Shown one piece after another: positions 34,369 through 44,278 of a stretch of DNA of 64,000 bases. Positions within the stretch are counted from its first letter, which is position 1. Every line of letters starts with the position of its first letter. The DNA comes from Gambelia wislizenii (lineage: Eukaryota > Chordata > Lepidosauria > Squamata > Crotaphytidae). The translations under genes and the position numbers were made by a program. Location of the stretch: the NCBI GenBank assembly GCA_030847615.1, contig JAUMIR010000004.1:104236001-104300000 (forward strand), written 5' to 3'. The notes beneath the pieces are model-generated. The model was not told the DNA's origin. It ran no database searches and was given only the letters and a program-made list of their open reading frames with translations.

Positions 34369-34402
34369 CTCTTCCTTTCTCTCATGTGCTCAATCTTGTT
34401 TT
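34369..34402 (-). promoter_or_regulatory. OMA1: OMA1 leader with overlapping upstream ORF
   Basis: On the minus strand an ATG at 34385-34383 lies 17 nt before the OMA1 start, in another frame. It opens a 17-codon ORF that reads through the OMA1 ATG and stops at TAA about 37 nt inside the coding sequence. If the leader is transcribed as predicted (acceptor near 34403), scanning ribosomes meet this ATG first. Its context has A at -3 and A at +4. Confidence 0.55.
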
Positions 34403-34454
34403 CTAAATTAGGATCATCAAAATACAAAATAAAATATTACTGCAAAAGCAAGTA

Positions 34455-34600
34455 ACATATTTAGGGGTAACCATGTTAGCCATATAGCAACATAAAACAA
34501 AATCCCAAATCCACAAAACAGTGATACCTTTATTGGGCCAATAAAACATGTAGGCTTTCGAAGCTTCACTGGCTTCTTCATCAAGCAAAGGTGTTAAAAA
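34455..34600. repeat. Dispersed repeat with GCTTTCGAAGC...CTTCTTCATCA motif
   Basis: AACAGTGATACCTTTATTGG and GGCTTTCGAAGCTTCACTGG are a block I recognise as widely dispersed in squamate DNA; its class is uncertain. A related but different block (AAATTTATTGTAGCATAAGC, TCCACTTCATCAGATCC) is at 50505-50578. Confidence 0.5.
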
Positions 34601-34771
34601 TCATACAAGAGAAGAAAAGTGATGATGTTAGAGTCACAGGCCTACATTTTGTCTCAGATGTTATTTCTGTTGTCAGTTAAGATAGTCTGGAGGGACTATC
34701 AATGCCTCGATGCAAGCAAGAGGCCATTCCCCTTCTTGAACATGTGGGGACTGGGAACAAGTGGGGTAGTA

Positions 34772-36853
34772 CAGTCCCCCCTCAACATTCACAGCCTCCA
34801 CACTCGCTGTTCCGCATATTCGCGGTTTCACAACTTTCAGGAGGGCAGGGGGAGGCATGAGGAGGTGACTACGGGGCCTCGGGAGGGCCTCCGGAGCCCC
34901 CGTGGTCGCCTCGGAAGGGAGTGGGGAGTTGACTTCAGGGCCTCCGGAGGCCCTCTGGAGCTCCTGTGGTCACCTGGGGTAGGCGTGGGGAGGCGACTTC
35001 GGGGCCTCCGGAGCCCCCGTGGTCGCCCAGGGAGAGAGTGGGGAGGCATGGGGAGGTGACTACGCGGCCTCGGGAGGGCGTCCGGAGCCCCCGTGGTCGC
35101 CTGGGGAGGGAGTGGGTAGGTGACTTCGGGGCCTCCGGAGGCCCTCTGGAGCTCCTGTGGTCACCTGGGGAAGGCGTGGGGAGGTGACTCTGGGGCCTCC
35201 AGAGGGCTCCAGAGCCCCCTTGGTCGCCTGGGGAGGCATGGGGAGGTGACTACGGGGGCCCCGGAGGGCCTCCGGAGCCACCGTGGTTGCCTGGGGAGAA
35301 AGTGGGGAGGTGTGGGGAGGTGACTTTGGGGCCTCCAGAGGGCCTCTGGAGCCCTCGTGGTCACCTGGGGAGGGAGTGGGGAGGTGACTTTGGGTCCTCT
35401 GGAGGCCCTCTACAGCTGCCATGGTCACCTGGGGAAAGCATGGGGAGGTGACCGGGGCCTCTGGAGGGCTCTGGAGCCCCCGTGGTTGCTTGGGGAGGAA
35501 GTGGGGAGGTGACTACAGGGCCTCGGGAGGGCCTCCGAAGCCCCCGTGGTTGCCTGGGGAGGGAGTGGGGAGTTGACTTCGAGGCCTCCGGAGGCCCTCT
35601 GGAGCTCCTGTGGTCACCTGGGGAAGGCGTGGGGAGGCAACTTTGGGGCCTCCGGAGGGCTCCAGAGCCCCCGTGGTCACCTGGGGAGGTAGTGGGGAGG
35701 CGACTTCAGGGCCTCCGGAGGGCCTCTGGAGCCCCCGTGGTCACCTGCGGAAGGCGTGGAGAGGCGACTTTGGGGCCTCCGGAGGGCCTCCGGAGCCCCT
35801 ATGGTCACCTGGGGAGGGTATGGGGAGGTGACTATGGGGCCTCCGGAGGGCCTTCAGAGCCCCCGTGGTCGAGTGGGGAGTGGGGAGGCGTGAGGAGGCG
35901 ACTTCAGGGCCTCCAGAGGTCCTCCGGAGCCCCCGTGGTTGCCTGGGGAGGGTGGGGGAGGCATGTGGAGGCGACTATGGGGCCTCGGGAGGTCCTCCGG
36001 AGCCCCCATGGTTGCCTGGGGAGGGAGGAGGCAACTTCGGGAACTCCGGAGGGCCTCCGGAGCTCCCGTGGTCACATGGGGAAGGCATGGGGAGGCAACT
36101 GGGGCCTCCGGAGGGCTCCGGAGCCCCCGTGGTCACCCAGGGAGGGAGTGGGGAGGCATGGGGAGGTGACGACGGGGCCTCCGGAGCCCCTTGGTCGCCT
36201 GAGGAGGGAGTGGGGAGGCATGGGGAGGCGACTTTGGGGCCTCCAGAGGGCCTCTGGAGCCCCCGTGGTCACCTGGAGAGGGAGTGGGAAGGTGATTTTG
36301 GAGCCTCTAGAGGGCCTCCGGAGCTCCTGTGGTCACCTGGGGAAGGCGTGGGAAGGCGAATTCAGGGCGTCCAGAGGGCCTCTGGAGGCCCCGTGGTCAC
36401 CTGGGGAAGGAGTGGGAAGGCGACTTTGGAGCCTCCAGAGGGCCTCCGGAGCTCCTGTAGTCACCTGGGGAAGGCGTGGGAAGGCGACTTCGGAGCCTCT
36501 GGAGCCCCCGTGGTCACCCAGGGAAGAAGTGGGGAGGTGTGGGGAGGTGACTACGGGGATTCCGGAGGGCCTCCGGAATCCCCGTGGTCACATGGGGAGG
36601 CGTGGGGAGGCAACTTCAGAGCCTCCGGAGCCCCATGGTCGCCTGGGGAGGGAGTGGGGAGGCGTGGGGAGGCGACTTCACGGCCTCTGGGGCCCCCGTG
36701 GTCGCCTGGGGAGGGTGGGGGGAGGAGACTACAGGGCCTCCAGAGGCCCCGTGGTCGCTTTGAGAGGGAGGGGGAGGGCAGTCTTTATTTGCAGAATTTT
36801 CACATTCATGGGGATCTGTGGAACCTAACCCCGCGAATGTGAAGGGATGACTG
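34772..36853 (+). mobile_element. MITE carrying an internal GC-rich minisatellite (long array)
   Basis: The left terminus is CAGTCCCCCCTCAACATTCA followed by ATATTCGCGGTTTCAC; the right terminus is CGCGAATGTGAAGGGATGACTG-like, ending at 36853. TA flanks both sides (34770-34771 and 36854-36855). The termini match those of 10856-11544. Between them, 34845-36775 is a tandem array of about 25-30 units of 60-80 bp (GAGGCGACTTCGGGGCCTCC ... CCCCCGTGGTCGCCTGGGGA), each with a GGCCTCCGGAGCC-type palindrome. Intronic, in the first OMA1 intron. Confidence 0.9.
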
Positions 36854-36859
36854 TAAATG

Positions 36860-37500
36860 ATAGCTAAAAAAAAAATTCAACTCCTTTAGCAAAAGGAAGT
36901 GTTATGCAACATTATGTTCTTTTGCATTTTAAGAGAGACTTCAAATCACAGCATAAGGTTGAAAAATCCTCAGGGTAGGTTTATCAAGCTGCCACAAAGC
37001 AGTAGCCCAGTCTAGATCATAGTTACAGGCTACCTAAACCCTAGTTTAAGACAACTGCAATAAGCAGGACTGAGCTCTCATCCTCTCGCATCCTTGCATG
37101 AAGTAATTCCTTTCTCAACTGTAGTAAGCCAAAGTTTCCACCTTGTCTTTTGAATCAGAAAACCTGGCTCAAAGGCAGTTCACCAGTAAACACTGCCCTA
37201 TCATTAACTCAACTTGCTAACTGGCACATAAGCCAGAGTTCCCTGGTTCAGACACAACATGGAGGTCTTACTTACCATAGGTCAAAACCAAAAATGTTAA
37301 AGCAACATGGAGCAGGGGTAAGAATCAGAGTTATGAAGCTTGGAACAATGAGCTGACCCAGGACAATGAGCTTTTACATCCATTGCCTGCTTTAAACAGT
37401 CTGTGTATGTAGCTAATACATGTCACAACAAGCTTCTCTTGAATGCCTTCTCTCCAGTATATGATAACTAGTGCCTGCAAGTAGTAAGCTCTACTTAATT
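36860..37500. other. OMA1 intron, unique
   Basis: No exon or recognised repeat. Confidence 0.45.
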
Positions 37501-37504
37501 AGGG

Positions 37505-38010
37505 TGGGGACCTGTGCCCCTTCAGATGTTGTTGGACTCACTGCAGTCCTAGCCAGGGCAGTATGGCAACATCTGGACAGCTGCAGCATAGCCATTCCAG
37601 TCTTGGCACAATATATTCATCCCATTTTTTAGGTAGATGAAATTGTATACAAATCTAGTTACACAGGCAATAGGAGAAAAGGCATAAATAGCATGCCTAC
37701 ACCCTGTCAGAAGAGAAATATGAATCACAATGCTTCTCTTCTACATTTGGTGCCCTGTTTTTCTCAGCCCAAAATGTCTACAAAAACAATGAAGTGACTA
37801 ATTGGTTAAGCAGCCCAGGTTCTTATGCCATAAACATCTGGCAGGAACTTCTATCAGTCTAAGTCTCTAAGTCTCCCTTAGCCACCTTCCTTTGAGCTAT
37901 TTGGAAGCTGTACGTCCTAATACAGTGGTGCCCAACCATGGGTCCTCAGATATTGTTGGCTGTTTTGGCTAGGAGTGACGGAGGCTGTAGTCCACCACTG
38001 TCTTGCGACC
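37505..38010. mobile_element. Two fragments of palindromic TCCAGATGTTGTTGGACT-type MITE
   Basis: 37505-37600 (CAGATGTTGTTGGACTCACT ... GGCAACATCTGGACAGC) and 37925-38010 (CTCAGATATTGTTGGCTG ... GGAGGCTGTAGTCCACC). Confidence 0.55.
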
Positions 38011-38099
38011 CAAGGCAGTCACCAAGGGCAACTGGAGGAAGGCAGACATTACACAGACCAGATCAAAAATCTTCTACATATAGGATCATTTGTCTTGGG

Positions 38100-38575
38100 A
38101 CTTTTTCACGCTACATGATTATAACACTGCAATTTCATTTTTACTGCTATGGTTCCATCCAATGGAATCCTGCGATTTTTAGTTTAAGGAGTACAGTACT
38201 TAGCATTCTCAGCCAGAGAGTTCTAGTGCCTCACCAAACTACAGATCCCAGGAATCCATAAGATCCAGCCATGGTCTCTCTCTGGCTTTTCTTCGCAAAC
38301 GAAGATTCAGGAAGGACTCATCCCGTGCTTTCTGCAAGAGCGATGATGACTGAAAAGGCCAATCTGAGATAAACAAGTCCAGTTGCAGAAAGCACAGCAG
38401 AAGGTCTCCTTGGGTGATGTTTCCGGGTTGTGATTCTTTCTGCATTGTCGTTTTTCTTCAAGACTTGTTCGGCGTGAGTTCTCAAATAAGGCTGCCGCAT
38501 TGTGGATAGATCCAGCCATGGTCACTACAGTGGAATCATGGTGCTATAAATTTACAACATGAAAGGGCCCTTATT
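38100..38575. mobile_element. Palindromic MITE interrupted by a LINE insertion
   Basis: The left part 38100-38276 (AATCCTGCGATTTTTAGTTT, ACTACAGATCCCAGGAATCC) and right part 38508-38575 (ACTACAGTGGAATCATGG) belong to one palindromic element. The LINE at 38277-38507 splits it. Confidence 0.7.
38277..38507 (-). mobile_element. 5'-truncated LINE insertion with 16-bp target duplication
   Basis: The same ORF2 3' end as 4262-5098 ([32 protein letters not shown]). The sequence AGATCCAGCCATGGTC stands at 38261-38276 and again at 38508-38523, a perfect 16-bp target-site duplication that fixes both ends. Confidence 0.92.
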
Positions 38576-38579
38576 ATTT

Positions 38580-39420
38580 TAAAACGTAAATATTGTTTTG
38601 TCAAAAAGAGAATACTGTATATAAATGAAATAAATAAAGAGGAAGGGAGCAAAGCTAGGAAGTAGAATCAGAAAAAAATACAGCTGCCATAAAAGGAAAG
38701 AGAAGACTTGGGGATAAGAATGGCCTGGAAAGACAGAAACCTGAGATAAAAGAGGGGGGAAGTTGAGATAAAGAACTCTGTAGAGACAATAAAGCAGGCT
38801 CTTAAAAAGCTGCTGGCTTCAGTTACCACACAAAATAGGTGGATGGTAAGGTCATGGACCAGAGATTACAAAAAAGGAAGGGGGAGCATCAAATCAAACA
38901 GTGATTTGAATGGAACCGTCAGACAAATGTCTATCTAAGGCAGGGTTGGGAAGCTTGTCATTTGCCAGAAAACACTGGACCACTATTCTCATCTTCCCTG
39001 ACCATTTGCTATGATGGCAGAGACTGCTTCGAGCTGGGAGTCCAACATGTAGAGAGCTCCTTATTTCCCTAACCTCAAGCTAAAGAATTAAACTTTGAAA
39101 CCTGCAGTTAATACACTGTAGTGTTATCTCTGATCATTAATTGGCTAGAAGTCTTCAGGCAAATAGCTATCTTCACCTTTGGTTGCCAGTCGCTATCTAC
39201 AAGTTTTACCTTACAAGGCAGTTGTAAGGTTTAGTCAGATGGTGTTAAGGGAAGTGCATTAAAATGCATTCATGTTTCAAGACAAAGTATCCATGAAAAT
39301 TCAGAAGATAAACTGAAATTCCTATAATACTCCCTATCCCATCAGAGGCAGAAAGGTGATATTCAGAACCACTTGCCTCCACATGCTTACCGCAGGAAGA
39401 GAAAGAATGCAAAGAACTTT
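38580..39420. other. OMA1 first intron, mostly unique
   Basis: Purine-rich at 38630-38900. A palindromic MITE fragment lies at 38945-39055. No exon. Confidence 0.45.
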
Positions 39421-39423
39421 GTG

Positions 39424-39600
39424 GTTGAAGACTGAATGCACTATTATACCATTATGAATATCCTACAGAATCCTGGGGTTTGTAGTTTGGTGATGTGCTA
39501 ATGCTCTCTGGGTGAGAACTCTACCTCAGAAATGGCAAATTGCAAGATTCCATATTTGTGGGATCATAGTGCTATATCTGGGTAGTGTGAAAGCACCACA
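39424..39600. mobile_element. Palindromic MITE, related to 28816-29035
   Basis: ACAGAATCCTGGGGTTTGTA and AGTTTGGTGATGTGC, with a mirrored second half (GATCATAGTGCTATA). Confidence 0.6.
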
Positions 39601-40243
39601 ACAAGCCAAGTGAGGATCAGGCACTGCACATTCCTTTCATGTTATTTCAAAAGTGAAAATAACTTTTTAAAAATTGCACAGGAATTTTTCAACTAAATTC
39701 CAAGTTAAACTTTTACACTGGTTCATTAAACTAGCTGAAAATTAAAAACAAATCCACATGCACTTTAATTAATCCCCTCTCCTTTTCTCCACAGCAAAGA
39801 ACAGTCAAAGCACAGGGGAATACTTGACCAATGTTGCCCGTACAAAAACCAGGAAGGGACAAAAAGGCCAGATTCACCCACAAAAGGAAACACCCCAATA
39901 AATGTATGCAGCCACTTTTGGAAATCGCATGGCTGTGTTACAGCAGCGGAACTCCCACGTCTCTTCCAACATGAACTGTACAAGTCAGGCGTCCGTAACT
40001 GTCCTTCCGCCGCATTACCAAAAAAATGCAAGACAAGAAATACAGAAGTTGGTTTGGGCATCTTGTCTTTTTGCACTTCCTGCAAGGCTAGGAGCTGCAC
40101 CATCTGCCCTATTACACTCCTTAAGGAGGTGGGTGGGGGAGCTGGCAACCAAAGCTGTCTCTGGGCAGGAAAGAAAGTGAAAAAGCAGGAGAAATATGAG
40201 GGCTTTCCCCATATTCCTGTTTCTTCACCTACAAGCAACAATG
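39601..40243. other. OMA1 first intron, unique
   Basis: The overlapping short open frames on both strands (39765-40241) show no domain and no codon conservation signal I can support. Confidence 0.4.
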
Positions 40244-40251
40244 GAATAAAC

Positions 40252-41157
40252 CAGTGGTTCTTGACCTTTTCTTTACCAGGGACCCCTTTTAATTATCTTT
40301 TGTTGCTGTAGACTCCCAAGACTTTAACTCAAGATTTAAAACCATGATAATACATCATCATCATCATCATCATCATTATTACAGTTGTCCCTTCATATCC
40401 GCTCGGGTTTGGTTCCAGGACCCCCCTGGATACCAAAATCCGTGAATACTCAAGTCCCATTATATGCAACAACATAGCAAAATGGTGTCCCTTATATAAG
40501 ATGGCAAAATCAATGTTTGCTTTTTGGATTATTATGTTTTTAAGAATATTTTCAAGCCATGAATACTTAAACCCGTGGATACGGCGGGACAACTGTACAA
40601 TTGCACCAGCCATGAAACTTTCCCTCAGAGGCACTGGAGTGTGTGTGGGGGGGGGAGACTTTTCTCCTGCTTTTTCCTGCAAGTTTATGGCTGGAGTGGA
40701 CTGAATGGCAATGTGCAGGCCATTCCTGTGCATTCAGGTGGTCTGTTTATAGAATCACTGATGTGGCAGGGAGCCCACAAACCATCTATCCAGTGGCTCT
40801 TAACATTTTCTTTACCAGGGACCTCTTTTGAATATATTTTGTTACTGTGGACCCCCAAAACTTAACTCAAGATTTAAAACCCTAATAATACCTGATGATG
40901 ATGATGATGATGATGATGATAATAATAATACAATTATACCATCCATTAAACCTTCCCTCAGAGGCACTGGAGTAGGGGGGGGGAGACTTTTCTCCTGCTT
41001 CTTCCTGCAAGTTTGTGGCTGGAACAGACTGAATGGCAATGTGCAGACCAAACCAGCCAGCCTTTGCCTTGGCTCCTGCCATATGGCCACTCCACTGCAG
41101 GGAGAAGGTGGGCCAAGCAGCTTCCAAGCCTTGGCGGCCCCAGGTGAAGAACCACTG
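40252..41157. mobile_element. hAT-like nonautonomous element, partly duplicated, 8-bp target duplication
   Basis: The left end CAGTGGTTCTTGACC and right end TGAAGAACCACTG are hAT-like. GAATAAAC stands directly before the left end and directly after the right end (41158-41165). Inside are two copies of the same body: an incomplete first one (40252-40725) and a complete second one (40793-41157). Both have AACTTAACTCAAGATTTAAA-type and CAGAGGCACTGGAGT blocks. Confidence 0.85.
40382..40595 (+). mobile_element. Tigger/pogo-like MITE nested in the hAT-like element
   Basis: CAGTTGTCCCTTCATATCC at the left and GCGGGACAACTG at the right, with TA flanks. Preceded by an (ATC)n/(ATT)n run at 40353-40380. 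Confidence 0.9.
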
Positions 41158-41165
41158 GAATAAAC

Positions 41166-41308
41166 TCATCTTAAATCTTAAAGCCAGAGGGGAGGGGAGA
41201 GTTCTTTACCAAGAACCCCTGCAGTCTCCCAAAACTTTAACTCAAGATTTAAAACCATGATAATACCTATTATTATTATTACTATTACTATTATTATTAT
41301 TATTATTA
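41166..41308. mobile_element. Third, partial copy of the hAT-like body
   Basis: TTTACCAAGAACCCCTGCAG and AACTCAAGATTTAAAACCAT repeat the element to the left; the copy ends in an (ATT)n microsatellite. Confidence 0.7.
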
Positions 41309-41761
41309 CAGTTGTCCCTTCATATTCGCTGAGGTTTGGCTCTAGGATCCCTCCACCCCATGGATACCAAAATCCGTGAATTCTCGAGTCCTATTATATG
41401 CAATGGCAAAGCAAAATGGTGTCCCTTATAGAAGATGGAAAAATCAAGGTTTGCTTTTGGGATTTTTTTAAAAAAAATAGTTGTCCCTCCGTATCCACGG
41501 ATTTAAGTATTCACGGCTTGAAAATATTCTTAAAAAAAAAAAAATAATCCAAAAAGCAAACCTTGCTTTTGCCATCTTATATAAGGGGCACCATTTTGCT
41601 ATGCCATTGCATATCATGGGACTTGAGTATTCACGGATTTTGGTATCCCCAGGGGGGTCCTTGAACCAAACCCCAGCAGATAGGAAGGGACAACTGTATT
41701 TTCAAGCCGTGAATACTTAAAATTCGTGAATACCAAATCCGTGGATACGGAGGGAGAACTG
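41309..41761 (+). mobile_element. Tigger/pogo-like MITE split by its own family member
   Basis: The left part 41309-41478 and right part 41698-41761 make one plus-oriented copy (CAGTTGTCCCTTCATATTC ... GGAGGGAGAACTG). The inner element is reversed. Confidence 0.9.
41479..41696 (-). mobile_element. Inner Tigger/pogo-like MITE inserted in the 41309-41761 copy
   Basis: It begins AGTTGTCCCTCCGTATCC and ends AAGGGACAACTG, with the TA duplication on each side, in the opposite orientation to its host copy. Confidence 0.9.
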
Positions 41762-41779
41762 TAATCTTAAACCTTAAAG

Positions 41780-42180
41780 CCAGAGGGGAGGGAAGCCTCT
41801 TTCCCCCTCTCCCTTTCCAATCGGCTGAGGAAAAAGCCAGAGAAGCCTGGCGGCAACCGGGTTGGGTCTCTCTTTCCAGCAAGTGGGGAAGGCGGCTGGA
41901 AGGCCGGGAGTCGGCGGGGCCCGAAAGGGGAAGGGAAGGGGTGCCTTACTAAAGCGCGGGAGGCGGGCTCCGGCTTCGACGGCCTCGGAGTCTCTTTTTG
42001 CTCCTGGGCCGCCCCTCCGCTTCTCTTCCGGGGAAAAGGGACGGGGCCAACCCGTCGCCGAGCCGCCCAGTTTCGTAACTGAAGAAGAAGGACGCCTTCT
42101 CTCCCACTCTCCCCCGCCTCCTCCTCCTTCTCCCGCCAGAGCAGCACCGCTGCCTCAAGGCGGGTTCAGGCCAGTTTGGT
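41780..42180 (-). promoter_or_regulatory. OMA1: CpG island, likely OMA1 promoter and 5' noncoding exon
   Basis: This is the one non-repetitive GC-rich stretch in the window that keeps many CpGs, including GGCGG and GGGCGG boxes. It lies about 7.5 kb upstream of the first OMA1 coding exon on the correct side, where vertebrate OMA1 has a noncoding first exon. On the minus strand a donor-like GCTTTA/GTAAGG (intron starting at 41949) could end that exon. No TATA box is evident, as expected for a housekeeping CpG promoter. The open frames across it are compositional and not counted as genes. Confidence 0.6.
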
Positions 42181-42227
42181 TCCCAAACCTTGGCCAGCCA
42201 AGTGGTTGGTTGGTGTTATTTTTTTTT

Positions 42228-42335
42228 AGGACTTCAGCTCCCAGAATTCCTGACCATTAGACAAGCTGGCTGGGGCTTCTGGGAGTTGAAGACCAAAATG
42301 CCTGGAGGACCAAAGTTTTGAAACCACTGGTTTTA
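42228..42335. mobile_element. Short palindromic MITE
   Basis: ACTTCAGCTCCCAGAATTCC and GGCTTCTGGGAGTTGAAGAC are inverted arms. The right end is AAACCACTGG. Confidence 0.65.
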
Positions 42336-42398
42336 GGCAGAAAAAACAAGGCGGAGGCGGTGGTGGTTTCTTGTCTGAGGCGACCCAGCTATACTTTA

Positions 42399-43163
42399 CA
42401 GTGCTTCTCAGGCTATCTAATGTGACAGACAGATGAGCATATTTTTCCCCAATGTGTGCCAGGGATCTGTATACTATATTTGTGCCATATTATTCTTGTA
42501 TCCACAGTTTCCTGGAAACTTGCTGTGGACTGGCAAGCAATGGCTCTCAGACCAGTTCTGGTCCATGGACCACCTCTCTGAGCAGCACTGCTGTATAGAA
42601 CTGGTGGATTAGCAAAAAGTCCCCCCTGTTGAAAAGAAAGCAATTCTTTAATTTAGATATGGATATTGTGAAGATTGCTTCTGTCAGTTTACTTATGCTG
42701 TAAATAAGGTCTCTGAAATGGACTTTATCTGCGTGGAACTTCCTTTGAGAACAGGTGCTTCCGCTGAGTTTCAGACTCTCCATTGATATTGTATAGCAGT
42801 GGCTCTTAACCTTAAATATTTTTGTTGCCGTGGTCCCCCAAGACATAACCCAATATTTAAAACCCTAACAACAACAACAGCTAATAATAATAATATACAA
42901 CTACACCATCCATTAAACTTTCCTTCAGAGGCACTGGAGAGGGAGAGAAGACATTTCTCCTGCTTCTTCTGCAAGTTTGTGACTGGAGTGGATTGAATGG
43001 CAGTGCACAGGCCAAGCCAGCCAGCCTTTCCCGTGGCTTCTGTCAAGTGGCCACTCCACTGCAAGGAAAAGGTGGGCCAAGCAGCCTTAAAGGCTTTGAG
43101 GACCCTCTGTGAGGGCATCACGGGCCCCTGGGGATCCAGAGACCCTATGTTAAGAACCACTGG
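42399..43163. repeat. Inverted copy of the 57637-58317 segment
   Basis: It starts CAGTGCTTCTCAGGC and ends TTAAGAACCACTG. The 42399-42796 part is about 90 percent identical by eye to the reverse complement of 57931-58317, and the 42797-43163 part is a longer form of the hAT-like element at 57637-57922. Open frames across both copies encode the same antisense-type peptide (KVKSHCYTISMESLKLS), which reflects common descent. Confidence 0.85.
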
Positions 43164-43164
43164 T

Positions 43165-43245
43165 CTTATCGTGATTTCCTGCATGGCAGGGGGTTGGACT
43201 GGATGGCCCTCGTGGTCTCTTCCAACTCTACAATTCTGTGATTCT
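43165..43245 (+). repeat. CR1 LINE 3' end
   Basis: CGTGATTTCCTGCATGGCAG and CAACTCTACAATTCTGTGAT, the same sequence as positions 30-119. Confidence 0.85.
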
Positions 43246-43401
43246 AATCCGATCCCCTGCCATTCAGGCATCCACTGCTAAAGCACACCAGAGATGTTTG
43301 GGTTGAACCATCTACGCGTGGAGAACAAGGTGTAACATTTTGGGGTGGAGGTGGTAGATGCCACTTTGGAAAATTCCTCCATGTGTTTTGATATTTGAGG
43401 C

Positions 43402-43627
43402 CCAGCATGGTGTAGTGGTGTGAGTGTTGAACTACCACTCTGGAGACCAGAGTTGGAATCCCACTTCACCATGGAAACCGCTGGGTGACCTTGTGCAAAT
43501 CACACTCTCTCACCCTCAGAGGAATATAAAGGCAGATCTCCCCTGAACAAATCTGCCAAGAAAATCCCACGTTAGGTTTGCCTTAGGGTCGCCACAACTT
43601 GAACTTGAACATAAAAACAACAACAAA
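43402..43627 (+). repeat. tRNA-derived SINE
   Basis: The head AGCATGGTGTAGTGGTGTGA and B-box-like GAGTTGGAATCCC; it ends with GGGTCGCCACAACTTGAACTT-type tail and (CAA)n. Confidence 0.85.
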
Positions 43628-44275
43628 TTTTTATTTTTAGATTTATTTTTAAAACACCTTGCAAATGGAAAATTAGTACGATAAGAGGAAAGGCTCTATC
43701 ATAAATTTTAAAATGTGGCAGACCTCCAAACTGGTATTCCTGGTAAGAATATAGAAAGATTCCTGCTAGCTCAAACCAAAGGCACCATAATATTTTGGAT
43801 TTCTATGTATAGTTGTGAAATCTGGATTATGAAGAAAGCTTGACAGAAAGAAGATCAACTGATTTAAAATGTGGTTCTGTGGATATCATGGACTACCAAA
43901 AATACAAATAAATGGGTTCCAGAGCAAAGCAAACCTTAACTTTGTCTAGAATCCAAAATGATTTTACTAAAGCTTTTGTACTTTGGACGTTATCCTTGGA
44001 CTACATCAGTGAATAGAAAAAGATACTAATGTGCAGTAGAATGGAAGACAGTAGGAAAAGAGGTAGACCACATTACAGATAAGTGATTCAATAAAGGAAG
44101 CCATGGGCCTGAGTTTGCAAGACCTGAGTCTTTTTGATGATCCAGGGCTTTTGAAGGTCTTTCATTCATAGAATTGTGATAAGTCAAAGTCAACTTGACA
44201 GCAAACAACAAACCAAACACTATCTAATCAAGCATTCTGCTTTGTTTCTGCAGTGGATATTACTATATCTTCCAT
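43628..44275. other. Intergenic, possible retrotransposon remnant
   Basis: AATCTGGATTATGAAGAAAG and GAAAAGAGGTAGACCACATT resemble LINE reverse-transcriptase end sequence (plus strand), but I cannot assign a clade. Confidence 0.35.
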
Positions 44276-44278
44276 CTT

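Noticed and set aside
35482..36842. Open frames of 448 and 325 codons on the plus strand, Gly/Arg/Pro-rich
   Set aside because: They lie wholly inside the minisatellite array, occur in several frames and both strands, and follow the repeat units. Composition and unit lengths divisible by chance explain them.
39765..40241. 158-codon minus-strand frame and overlapping plus-strand frames
   Set aside because: Mutually overlapping, no domain, no splice context, inside the first OMA1 intron.
41767..42260. Open frames on both strands over the CpG island
   Set aside because: Arg/Pro/Gly-rich products of GC composition; no domain, and the region fits a promoter and leader.
42547..43271. Conserved antisense-type peptide also found at 57828-58172
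   Set aside because: Similarity follows from the inverted duplication. The frame includes MITE sequence and no known domain. A Ka/Ks test over many copies would be needed to revive it.
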